Positions 44,129 to 51,834 of a DNA stretch of 64,000 nucleotides are shown one piece after another. This stretch comes from Flavobacterium sp. (lineage in GTDB: Bacteria > Bacteroidota > Bacteroidia > Flavobacteriales > Flavobacteriaceae). The DNA lies in assembly GCA_030153045.1 (NCBI GenBank), contig JASLID010000002.1, positions 1-64,000 on the forward strand, in the 5' to 3' direction. The notes beneath the pieces were generated by a model. The model worked only from the letters and a program-made list of their open reading frames with translations, searched no databases and was not told the origin of the DNA. The first letter of the stretch is position 1. Every line of letters begins with the position of its first letter. Both the position numbers and the translations under genes were made by a program.

Positions 44129-45769
44129 TTATTTGTTTAGAAAATAATTCAATAAAAAATTAGTTGAAGCATCGTGCTTGTTAGAAGTTGAAGTGTTAAC
44201 TTCTTCCAAAATTGAATGTGCTAATTGTTTTCCTAATTCGACCCCCCATTGGTCATAACTAAAGATATTCCATACTATTCCTTGAACAAAGATTTTATGT
44301 TCATACATAGCAATTAAAGCTCCTAAAGTTTCGGGGGTTAATGAAGATATTAGAATGGTATTGGTAGGTTTATTACCTTCAAAAGTTTTAAAAGGCAATG
44401 AATTGTTCATTTTAGCACCCAAAACATTTTGTCTTTCAAATTCGGATAGAACTTGAGCTTGTGCCTTGCCATTCAGCAAAGCTTCTGTTTGAGCAAAAAA
44501 GCTCGACATTAATTTATTGTGATGGTCTTTGTTTCCATGCAATGGGTTTAAAAAACCTATAAAATCTGTAGGGATCAACTTTGTTCCTTGATGAATTAAC
44601 TGGAAAAAAGCGTGTTGTGCATTACTTCCTGGCTCTCCCCAAATAATAGTTCCGGTTTGGTAATTAATCTGATCACCATTTCTATCAACACTTTTCCCGT
44701 TGCTTTCCATAATACCTTGCTGCAGATATGGTGCTAATTTTTGCAAATATTGTGTATATGGAATGATGGCTTCGGTTTCGGAACCAAAAAAATTATTGTA
44801 CCAAATGCTTAACAAGGCTAAAATTACTGGAATGTTTTTATCGAAAGGCTCGCTTTTAAAATGACTGTCCATTTTATGGGCTCCAGCTAACAATTTTTCA
44901 AAATTATCAAACCCAACAGCTAAACTTATTGTGAGTCCAACGGCACTCCAAATAGAAAACCGTCCGCCTACCCAATCCCACATGGGGAAAGTGTTATTTT
45001 CAGCGATACCAAATTCAGTAACTTTTTGAATATTCGCAGAAACAGCTACAAAATGTTGGGCCACATCATCTTGCTTGGCCGACTTTAAAAACCATCCTCG
45101 AATAGTTTCTGCATTTGAAATTGTTTCTTGCGTAGTAAATGTCTTGGAAACAACAACAAACAAAGTAGTTTCTGGATTTAACTTTTTTAAAACTTCACTT
45201 ACATGATCGCCATCCATATTAGAAACAAAATGCACATTTAAGTGATTTTTGTAAAACTGTAAGGCATCAACAACCATATTAGGACCTAAATCTGAACCTC
45301 CAATACCAATGTTGACAATATCTGTAAATGGCTTTCCTGTATACCCTTTCTTATTTCCTGAAATAATATCGTTGGAAAAAGTGTTTATTTTGTTTTTAAC
45401 TTCCTGTATTTCTAAAGCAATGTTTTGCCCATTAACAAGAATGGATTTCTGATTTACATCTCTCAATGCAGTATGTAGTACCGCACGATTTTCTGTTTCA
45501 TTGATATTATCTCCCGAAAAATAGGATGCTATGGCTTTTTCTAACTCTGTCTCTTTAGCTAGCTCTAAAAGTAAGTTGATTGTTTTTTGATCGATTCTGT
45601 TTTTAGAATAATCCACTAAAAAATCATCCCATTTGATATGAAATTTCTCGACTCTTGTTTCGTCTTCTTGAAACATTTCTTGCATAGACCTATTAACCAT
45701 TGTAGCGTGATGCTCTTTTAGTTTTTGCCAAGCAAGGGTTTTCGTCGGATTTATTTTAGGTAATGACAT
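44129..45769 (-). CDS. pgi: Glucose-6-phosphate isomerase
   Basis: Protein of 546 residues, long-type Pgi. It interconverts glucose 6-phosphate and fructose 6-phosphate. Signatures: IGIGGSDLGPNMV near residue 151, VVSKTFTTQETISNA near 206-220, IWGEPGSNAQHAFFQLIHQG near 376-395 with the catalytic Glu and His, and the C-terminal YDQWGVELGKQLA with the catalytic Lys. It is 49 bp downstream... of no gene on its strand other than the M23 gene that follows it in reading direction only by position; the two are separate units on the minus strand (M23 gene lies upstream). Confidence 0.96.
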   Translation of the reverse strand: MSLPKINPTKTLAWQKLKEHHATMVNRSMQEMFQEDETRVEKFHIKWDDFLVDYSKNRIDQKTINLLLELAKETELEKAIASYFSGDNINETENRAVLHTALRDVNQKSILVNGQNIALEIQEVKNKINTFSNDIISGNKKGYTGKPFTDIVNIGIGGSDLGPNMVVDALQFYKNHLNVHFVSNMDGDHVSEVLKKLNPETTLFVVVSKTFTTQETISNAETIRGWFLKSAKQDDVAQHFVAVSANIQKVTEFGIAENNTFPMWDWVGGRFSIWSAVGLTISLAVGFDNFEKLLAGAHKMDSHFKSEPFDKNIPVILALLSIWYNNFFGSETEAIIPYTQYLQKLAPYLQQGIMESNGKSVDRNGDQINYQTGTIIWGEPGSNAQHAFFQLIHQGTKLIPTDFIGFLNPLHGNKDHHNKLMSSFFAQTEALLNGKAQAQVLSEFERQNVLGAKMNNSLPFKTFEGNKPTNTILISSLTPETLGALIAMYEHKIFVQGIVWNIFSYDQWGVELGKQLAHSILEEVNTSTSNKHDASTNFLLNYFLNK

Positions 45770-45818
45770 TTGGTTTATTCTATTGTTGAAATTGCAAATT
45801 TACAATTTTTAAAACTTA

Positions 45819-47036
45819 CTATCGAAGTGCGGCAACACTATCAAGCTCTCTTTTTAATGGTGCTATGAACGCTAAATATTGCGGTTTGTTTTTGCGGTCC
45901 ATAGGTATCGAATTGGGTAACTTGAGTTTTAAAGCATCTACTTGTTTTCCGTTTTTCCAGAAACGATAACAAACATGCGGACCTGTTGCTAAACCCGTAC
46001 TTCCCACTTTCCCGATGATTTGCCCTTGTGTTACATGCTGACCCCGACGAACTAACACCCGAGACATGTGCAAATATTGTGTCGAATAAGTTTTATCGTG
46101 TTTTACTTTTACGTGATTGCCATTTCCTGCCGAATAACCTGCTAATTCAACAACTCCGCTTGCGGTCGACATAATGGGCGTTCCCGTTGGAGCAGCATAA
46201 TCGGTGCCATTGTGTGGTTTAAAAAACTTTTGCACCGGATGAAAACGTCTTTTTGTAAAACGAGAGGTGATATTGATTGATTTTAATGGCGCTTTTAAGA
46301 AAAAATTCTTTAAGACTTTGCCTTCTTCATCGTAATATTCCAGTTTGCTTTTCGCATTTTGTTTGTATGGGAAGGCGTAAATTTTCTTCCCTTTATATTC
46401 AAAAAAAGCACATTCTAACGAATCGACTCCGTCATAAATACTGTCGTTGATAAATCTTTCGGTAAATGTAACCGCAAATTTATCTCCTTTTTGAGATTTA
46501 AAAAAATCAATAGACCATTTATAAACACCCATTAACTTACTGGTCAAGGACGCAGAAGCGCCTTCGTTTTTAAGCGTTTCCGATAGCGACCCGTTTAGCT
46601 CTCCTGCTACCGTTCTTCGTTTAAAAGTAACTGGTTTGGTTTTTTTTGAGGCTTTTGCAATCGAATCGGTAAAATCGACTATGTAATAATTTAATTGATC
46701 AGGTTGGTAGATGAAATATTGTAGCTTCTTAGTTTTGTCCTTTGAAAGCAACATGGTGTATGGCTTGTCAATTCTTACAATACGTACATTGAAGGAATCT
46801 TTTACTTTAGCAATAACATCATATACTTGTTTTCCGTTTAGATTTTGTTTTTGGATAATACTCCCAAAGGTATCATCCTTTTTTATAGAATCTTGAATAA
46901 CGAAGAAATCATTTAGTTTAAATCCAAAATCATAAACTATAGGCTCTGGCTTTTTTACAGGCAGAACTTGTTTGATGTCTTTTTTGCACGAAATAATTAG
47001 TAGCGCAATGACTAAAAGCGTTATGATTTTTTTCAA
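45819..47036 (-). CDS. M23 family metallopeptidase lipoprotein (LytM-type)
   Basis: Protein of 405 residues with a lipoprotein signal (MKKIITLLVIALLIISC). A middle region with beta strands precedes a C-terminal LytM/M23 domain. Zinc ligands and catalytic residues are visible: PHNGTDYAAPTGTP (HxxxD) near residue 280, and QYLHMSRVLVRRG (the HxH-equivalent YLHM) near 325. GQIIGKVGSTGLATGPHVCYRFWKNG-type segment (GSTGLATGPHVCYRF) supplies the last His. It cuts peptide cross-links in peptidoglycan. It lies 49 bp upstream of pgi on the same strand, which may be a coincidence. Confidence 0.93.
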   Translation of the reverse strand: MKKIITLLVIALLIISCKKDIKQVLPVKKPEPIVYDFGFKLNDFFVIQDSIKKDDTFGSIIQKQNLNGKQVYDVIAKVKDSFNVRIVRIDKPYTMLLSKDKTKKLQYFIYQPDQLNYYIVDFTDSIAKASKKTKPVTFKRRTVAGELNGSLSETLKNEGASASLTSKLMGVYKWSIDFFKSQKGDKFAVTFTERFINDSIYDGVDSLECAFFEYKGKKIYAFPYKQNAKSKLEYYDEEGKVLKNFFLKAPLKSINITSRFTKRRFHPVQKFFKPHNGTDYAAPTGTPIMSTASGVVELAGYSAGNGNHVKVKHDKTYSTQYLHMSRVLVRRGQHVTQGQIIGKVGSTGLATGPHVCYRFWKNGKQVDALKLKLPNSIPMDRKNKPQYLAFIAPLKRELDSVAALR

Positions 47037-47130
47037 TAGTGACTTGATTTTTTTAAATTTTTCCTAATTAATAATTAGGCTTATAAAATTTAATAGCTGG
47101 GTTTATAAAGCTAATATAAGAAATTTTAGT

Positions 47131-48048
47131 TTACTCGCCCCAAGTAGCTAATTCTTGTTCTGACCAAAGTTCAGGGAAAAATATTCTTCTTTGGTATTTT
47201 GGATGCATGTATTTTTTCCAATCGCTTCCACCAGTAGCTTCACCATCGCCTTTTCCGTTGTCAATATATTTTCTAGCTGCATTAAGATGCCCCATTACCC
47301 ATGTAATATTGACTGTGTAGTCATAATGACGCATGGCAGCAATTAAATCAGGATTTTTTTGATCGGCTTCCGGAATTTGTTTGAATTTACGCCAAAGATT
47401 GATCGTATTATATTCTTCCATACAATCTAGGAATTCCTTTTTGTATCTTTTTTCAAATTCTTTCAAAAAGTATGATTTCTCTCCAGTAGTATAATCTTTT
47501 CCAGCGGCTTGCCAATACAAGTGTTCGAAAGCATGCTCGTAAGGCGTATTTCTATCAATCGTTGCTCTAAAACGATGGTCAATTAGATTAATCAAATCGG
47601 TTGAACAAAATTCAATCATGCGGTACTGCGCGCTTTGAAAACCACTCGCCGGGGTTAATGTATGTCTGAATTTCATGTACTGTTCTACTTCCATCCCGTC
47701 GCCCATAATAGTAAACGAAGTGGTTAGCATATCGAAATAACGACTGATTCGCATTAATCTTTCAGTAAAGAATTCAGTGGAAGGTTTTTCAGTATGAGAC
47801 AACTGATTGATTTCCCATAAAATCATTTTAAACAACAATTCATTAATTTGATGATACATGATAAACACGTTTTCATCCGGTAATGTAGTACGTTGCACCT
47901 GCAAATTTAATAAGGCATCGGTTTGAATATAATCCCAATACGTAATGGGTTTGGCCCAAAGGAGTCCTTCCAAATGCGCTTCGGTTTTTTGATTAATAGA
48001 TTTATATTTTTGATCTATTTCGTTTACAATTTCTGAAAAATTACTCAT
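47131..48048 (-). CDS. kynA: Tryptophan 2,3-dioxygenase family protein
   Basis: Protein of 305 residues, heme enzyme opening the indole ring of tryptophan to N-formylkynurenine. Signatures: FRHTLTPASGFQSAQYRMIEF near residues 127-147 (substrate-binding region), YWDYIQTDALLNLQ near the N-terminus, and a C-terminal His ligand candidate in WVMGHLNAARKYI followed by GEATGGSDWKKYM, matching the TGGS ending of the family. It is 3 bp behind the DUF3108 gene, so both are probably one transcript. Confidence 0.92.
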   Translation of the reverse strand: MSNFSEIVNEIDQKYKSINQKTEAHLEGLLWAKPITYWDYIQTDALLNLQVQRTTLPDENVFIMYHQINELLFKMILWEINQLSHTEKPSTEFFTERLMRISRYFDMLTTSFTIMGDGMEVEQYMKFRHTLTPASGFQSAQYRMIEFCSTDLINLIDHRFRATIDRNTPYEHAFEHLYWQAAGKDYTTGEKSYFLKEFEKRYKKEFLDCMEEYNTINLWRKFKQIPEADQKNPDLIAAMRHYDYTVNITWVMGHLNAARKYIDNGKGDGEATGGSDWKKYMHPKYQRRIFFPELWSEQELATWGE

Positions 48049-48051
48049 AAT

Positions 48052-48825
48052 TTAATCTGCTATTACCATGAATGGATTTTTTAATCCTTTGAAAGATTCT
48101 AAATCGGCTTTTAGTGATCCTACGGCTAAACTGGCTTTTATTCTTAAAGGAATTTTGTTTTCATCGTCTGAAATCCAAACAGTTAAACTTTCCTCTTCCT
48201 TAAAAACACGTCCAGATTGAACCAGTGGTCTAAAAATCATTGTTTTTACTTTTCCAAATTTAGTTCTTAATGTTTCGCGACCAATGTATTTTAGCTTAAA
48301 TTTCACAATTTCGTCATCAAAAAACATATCAATCATGATAGATTCACCCACTTTTAATTTATCGATCGTAGGATGATTTCTCAAATAATAGAATGAAGAA
48401 ACGATATCCTGAACATTTTCGGTAACATTAAAAGTTTTTTCGGTACTGTTTTTATAATCTTTTACAAAAACCGTGTTTTTATCCTGATTGAAAAATCCTT
48501 CTTGATTTTTGGTATAACCCCCTTCATCAATTTTACGAAGAAATTGATATGGCTTTGAAGTTGTTTTATCTATAAATGATTGGTAATGGTCTTCTACTTT
48601 AAAAAAAGCTTTTGTCACTCCAGAAGTATAACCATGTCCTACTGCGTAAAACACCTTTTTATTATCTTTAGTAGCTTCTTTAACTTCGAGTGTTGCGTAA
48701 CCAGCAGTTACCAATCCGTAGTGTATTCTAAATTTAAACCATTCGCCCACATCAAAAGCGGTAGGCTTTTGCGCAAAAATTGCTACTGTAAATAGTAAGA
48801 CAAAAGGGAGTAAAATTCGTTTCAT
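48052..48825 (-). CDS. DUF3108 domain-containing exported protein
   Basis: Protein of 257 residues from the ATG at 48825 (MKRILLPFVLLFTVAIFAQK), which gives a clean signal peptide; the 13-codon longer frame does not. DUF3108 features: FDVGEWFKFRIHYGLVTAGYATLEV, the GHGYTSGVTKAFFKVEDHYQSF region with a following predicted beta sheet, and LTVWISDDENKIPLRIKA near residue 220. DUF3108 proteins are exported, of unknown function. It precedes the tryptophan dioxygenase gene by 3 bp. Confidence 0.88.
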   Translation of the reverse strand: MKRILLPFVLLFTVAIFAQKPTAFDVGEWFKFRIHYGLVTAGYATLEVKEATKDNKKVFYAVGHGYTSGVTKAFFKVEDHYQSFIDKTTSKPYQFLRKIDEGGYTKNQEGFFNQDKNTVFVKDYKNSTEKTFNVTENVQDIVSSFYYLRNHPTIDKLKVGESIMIDMFFDDEIVKFKLKYIGRETLRTKFGKVKTMIFRPLVQSGRVFKEEESLTVWISDDENKIPLRIKASLAVGSLKADLESFKGLKNPFMVIAD

Positions 48826-48890
48826 TTCTTGTTGATTTATATTGTTTTCAATTAAAGAATACAATATTCATTCCAAAAGTACTAAAAAAC

Positions 48891-48998
48891 AAAAAACCCA
48901 GTCAAAAGATGACTGAGTTTTTATGCTATTAACCAACCAAAAAACTATAAATTATGAAAATTTATACAATTTCGAGGGAACCACCCCTCTGTATTGCT
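48891..48998 (-). ncRNA. Candidate small RNA or leader between hppD and DUF3108 genes (about 110 nt)
   Basis: Minus-strand unit with its own promoter (49002-49032) and terminator. The RNA would begin AGAGCAATACAGAGGGG. It has a GC stem GAGGG / CCCTC with loop GTGGTT, an AT hairpin TATAAATT / AATTTATA and a final stem AACTCAGTCA / TGACTGGGTT followed by a T-run. No ATG occurs in it on that strand. It is not attached to a coding sequence: hppD ends 123 bp upstream and the DUF3108 ATG is 66 bp beyond the terminator. I infer an sRNA; a 5' attenuator of the DUF3108-kynA unit is the main alternative. Confidence 0.6.
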
Positions 48999-49001
48999 CT
49001 G

Positions 49002-49032
49002 CAAAGGTAGGTTATAAATTCATTTAATTCAA
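49002..49032 (-). promoter_or_regulatory. Promoter of the candidate RNA at 48891-48998
   Basis: Minus-strand TACCTTTG (49002-49009), a perfect -7 box, with TTG (49030-49032) 20 bp upstream; start of transcription near 48998. Confidence 0.7.
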
Positions 49033-49120
49033 CAAAAAGTCAACTTTAACATTTATTTATCAAAAAAATCATCCTGACAAGAACAAATGTTATCAAATTG
49101 TTAAAGAAATTGACTTTTTT

Positions 49121-50284
49121 TTATAAAGTCCCTCTTTTTGCTTGTTCTCTTTCGATAGATTCGAATAAAGCTTTGAAGTTTCCGGCTCCAAAACCTTTGG
49201 CTCCCATTCTTTGAATGACTTCGAAGAAAAGTGTTGGACGGTCTTCAATTGGTTTTGTAAAAATTTGCAACAAATAACCTTCTTCATCGGCATCAATCAT
49301 GATTCCTAATTTCTGAAGTTCATTAATGTCTTCTTTAAATTTAGACATGTGATCTTTCAATCTTTCAGGAATAGCGTCATAATAAGCTTGCGGTGGTGTA
49401 CTTAAAAATTCGATTCCACGAGAACGCATATCGGCAACTGTTTTGAGAATATCATCTGTAGCTACTGCAATATGTTGCACTCCTTCACCCTCATAGAAAT
49501 CTAAATATTCTTCAATTTGAGAACGTTTTTTCCCTTCAGCTGGTTCATTGATTGGGAATTTTATTCTACCATTTCCATTGGACATCACTTTTGACATCAA
49601 AGCAGAATACTCGGTAGTAATTTGCTTGTCATCAAAAGAAAGGAAATTCACAAATCCCATCACATCTTCAAACCATTTTACTGCTTCATTCATTCTGTTC
49701 CAACCTGTATTTCCAACCATGTGGTCAATGAATTTTAATCCAACAGGTTCAGGATTGTAATCCGATTTCCATTCGCTGTACCCTGGTAAAAAGATTCCTT
49801 TATAATTTTTACGTTCCACAAAAACAAAAACGGTTTCTCCATATGCGCCATATATACCTGCACGCACTACTTCACCATTTTCATCTTTTTCCACTGTTGG
49901 CTCAAAATATGGTTTTGCACCACGTTTTGTCGTTTCCTCGAATGCCGAACGCGCATCTTCAACCCAAAGAGCTATCACCTTAACACCATCTCCGTGTTTT
50001 TTTACGTGTTCTCCAATTGGCGAATCACTATTTAAAGCGGTAGTTAGTACCAAACGGATTTTGTCTTGTTTTAACACATAAGATGCCCTATCCTTTACTC
50101 CTGTTTCTAATCCGGCATAGGCCAATGACTGAAAACCAAAAGCGGTTTTATAGAAGTGTGCTGCTTGTTTGGCATTACCTACATAAAATTCTACATAATC
50201 TGTCCCTAACAATGGAAGGAAATCTTGTGCTCCTTCAAATATTTTTTCTAAGCCGTATTCGACTGATTTTATTTCGTTACTCAT
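49121..50284 (-). CDS. hppD: 4-hydroxyphenylpyruvate dioxygenase
   Basis: Protein of 387 residues from the ATG at 50284 (MSNEIKSVEYGLEKIFEGA). It converts 4-hydroxyphenylpyruvate to homogentisate in tyrosine catabolism. Fe(II) ligands of the C-terminal vicinal-oxygen-chelate domain are His in FIDHMVGN near residue 192, His in VQHIAVATDD near 275, and Glu in LFFEVIQRMGAKGFGAGNF near 355. It is 149 bp from hmgA on the same strand with a structured repeat between the two genes. Confidence 0.95.
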   Translation of the reverse strand: MSNEIKSVEYGLEKIFEGAQDFLPLLGTDYVEFYVGNAKQAAHFYKTAFGFQSLAYAGLETGVKDRASYVLKQDKIRLVLTTALNSDSPIGEHVKKHGDGVKVIALWVEDARSAFEETTKRGAKPYFEPTVEKDENGEVVRAGIYGAYGETVFVFVERKNYKGIFLPGYSEWKSDYNPEPVGLKFIDHMVGNTGWNRMNEAVKWFEDVMGFVNFLSFDDKQITTEYSALMSKVMSNGNGRIKFPINEPAEGKKRSQIEEYLDFYEGEGVQHIAVATDDILKTVADMRSRGIEFLSTPPQAYYDAIPERLKDHMSKFKEDINELQKLGIMIDADEEGYLLQIFTKPIEDRPTLFFEVIQRMGAKGFGAGNFKALFESIEREQAKRGTL

Positions 50285-50355
50285 TGTATTTATTTTTTGA
50301 ATCGGCATCAGATGTTGCTGGTTACCGAAATAGTTGTTGTTTATTTTTATATTTC

Positions 50356-50433
50356 TAGCCCTGATGGAAGCGACATCCTTTTTGTTTTTTCTTTAAAAAC
50401 AAAAAGATATAGCGTACAGCAGGAAATAGCTTC
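50356..50433. repeat. Structured intergenic repeat, copy B
   Basis: Plus-strand element TAGCCCTGATGGAAGCG ... CAGGAAATAGCTTC, homologous to copy A at 39378-39458. The central stem is ATCCTTTTTGTTTTT pairing with AAAAACAAAAAGAT; its sequence differs from copy A but still pairs, which suggests selection on structure. It fills the gap between hmgA and hppD and ends at the hmgA stop, so it may act as a bidirectional terminator or processing site. Confidence 0.7.
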
Positions 50434-51591
50434 TTACTCTACCCATGATTTATAATATTGACCATCGTCTAATCCCATGGCTTCTTCGGTCACCATTAAA
50501 GGGCGGAATGTATCGACCATTACAGCTAATTCTTGTGTGATGGTTTGACCAATACTTCTTTCCATAGCGCCTGGTGCTGGTCCGTGAGGAATTCCTTTTG
50601 GATGCAAGGTGATATGACCTTGTTCGATATTGTTTCGGCTCATAAAGTCACCATCTACATAATATAAGACCTCATCACTATCAATATTACTATGATTGTA
50701 TGGTGCCGGAATTGATTTTGGATGGTAATCATACAAACGCGGACAGAACGAACACACTACGAAAGTAGCCGTTTCGAACGTTTGGTGTACTGGAGGCGGT
50801 TGGTGAACACGTCCCGTAATAGGTTCGAAGTTGTGAATGCTGAATCCGTATGGGAAATTATAACCGTCCCAACCAATCACGTCAAAAGGATGCGTAGCGT
50901 AAACCACTTCGTGGATCATGCCTTCTTTTTTGATTTTGATAAGGAAGTCGCCTTTTTGGTCGTAGGTTTCAATTTCATTCGGTAAAATAAAATCACGCTC
51001 ACAAAATGGAGAATGTTCTAAATGTTGCCCTGAGTTGTTTTTGTAGCGCTTTGGCGTATAAAAAGGCGTATAAGATTCTACATAGAATAATCGATTCTCT
51101 GATGTTTCGAAATCGATTTGATAAATCATTCCACGAGGAATAATCAGATAATCACCGTATTCGAATGGGATATTGCCCATCATCGTGCGTAGTTTTCCTT
51201 TTCCTTTGTGGATGAAAATCATTTCATCGGCATCGGCATTTTTATAGAAATAATCGCGTAATGATTTTTTGGGCGCAGCTAAACCAATGACACAGTCTTT
51301 GTTGACTAACATGGCTTTGCGGCTATCTAGAAAATCGTCTTCAGGTTTTAGTTCAAAACCTTTTAATAATAGTGACTTGATGTTTTTTCCGATGGCGATT
51401 TTAGGCTCCACCGAATACGATTTTAGAATTTCTTTGACCTGTGTTGGCCTATGAACATGGTATAATAAGGAAGAATGTCCGTGAAAACCTTCTGTTCCAA
51501 AAAGCTGTTCGTAGTATAACCCTCCGTTGGGTTTTTCGAATTGTGTATGTCTTTTTTGAGGGAAATCCCCTAATTTATGATATAGTGGCAT
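50434..51591 (-). CDS. hmgA: Homogentisate 1,2-dioxygenase
   Basis: Protein of 385 residues. It opens homogentisate to maleylacetoacetate, the step after HppD. Signatures: GFHGHSSLLYHVHRPTQ near residue 38, HKGKGKLRTMMG near 128 (cupin region), and the iron-binding segment with HPKGIPHGPAPGAMERSIG near 332-350. The N-terminus MPLYHKLGDFPQKRH is standard. It lies upstream of hppD on the same strand with the structured repeat between. Maleylacetoacetate isomerase and fumarylacetoacetase genes are not in the window. Confidence 0.94.
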   Translation of the reverse strand: MPLYHKLGDFPQKRHTQFEKPNGGLYYEQLFGTEGFHGHSSLLYHVHRPTQVKEILKSYSVEPKIAIGKNIKSLLLKGFELKPEDDFLDSRKAMLVNKDCVIGLAAPKKSLRDYFYKNADADEMIFIHKGKGKLRTMMGNIPFEYGDYLIIPRGMIYQIDFETSENRLFYVESYTPFYTPKRYKNNSGQHLEHSPFCERDFILPNEIETYDQKGDFLIKIKKEGMIHEVVYATHPFDVIGWDGYNFPYGFSIHNFEPITGRVHQPPPVHQTFETATFVVCSFCPRLYDYHPKSIPAPYNHSNIDSDEVLYYVDGDFMSRNNIEQGHITLHPKGIPHGPAPGAMERSIGQTITQELAVMVDTFRPLMVTEEAMGLDDGQYYKSWVE

Positions 51592-51603
51592 GATTTGAAA
51601 TTA

Positions 51604-51646
51604 ATGAATTATAAATTATGAATTACAAATTGGCATAATTCTATAT
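51604..51646. repeat. AT-rich palindrome-like motif shared with 57630-57677
   Basis: ATGAATTATAAATTATGA (51604-51621) is the exact reverse complement of 57630-57647, and both sites continue downstream with CATAATTCTATAT (51634-51646 and 57665-57677). Chance is hard to exclude at such AT content. In the gap 51592-51834 only this motif and the permease terminator are visible. Confidence 0.4.
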
Positions 51647-51775
51647 CTCATTCAGGATTTCTCTTGATGAGGAATTTAAGTAAGTCTAATAAACCTGTCC
51701 ATGACGTAACCATTACACAAATATCGGAAAAATTTCACTTTTGACCTTATTTCTTTTAAAATATTTACAAAAGAG

Positions 51776-51818
51776 AAAAGGCATTAAAAAGTGACGAATC
51801 GCTTTTTAATGCCTTTTA
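51776..51818 (-). terminator. Intrinsic terminator after the amino acid permease gene
   Basis: Stem AAAAGGCATTAAAAAG / CTTTTTAATGCCTTTT around a 10-nt loop, T-rich on the minus strand; 16-bp stem behind the permease gene. Confidence 0.85.
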
Positions 51819-51834
51819 TAATATTTATTGAGTT

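Noticed and set aside
48954..49010. Plus-strand 18-codon ORF (MKIYTISREPPLCIALQR) over the candidate RNA
   Set aside because: All flanking genes and the promoter and terminator of the unit are on the minus strand; no ribosome-binding context or promoter on the plus strand. A tiny antisense ORF arises easily here.
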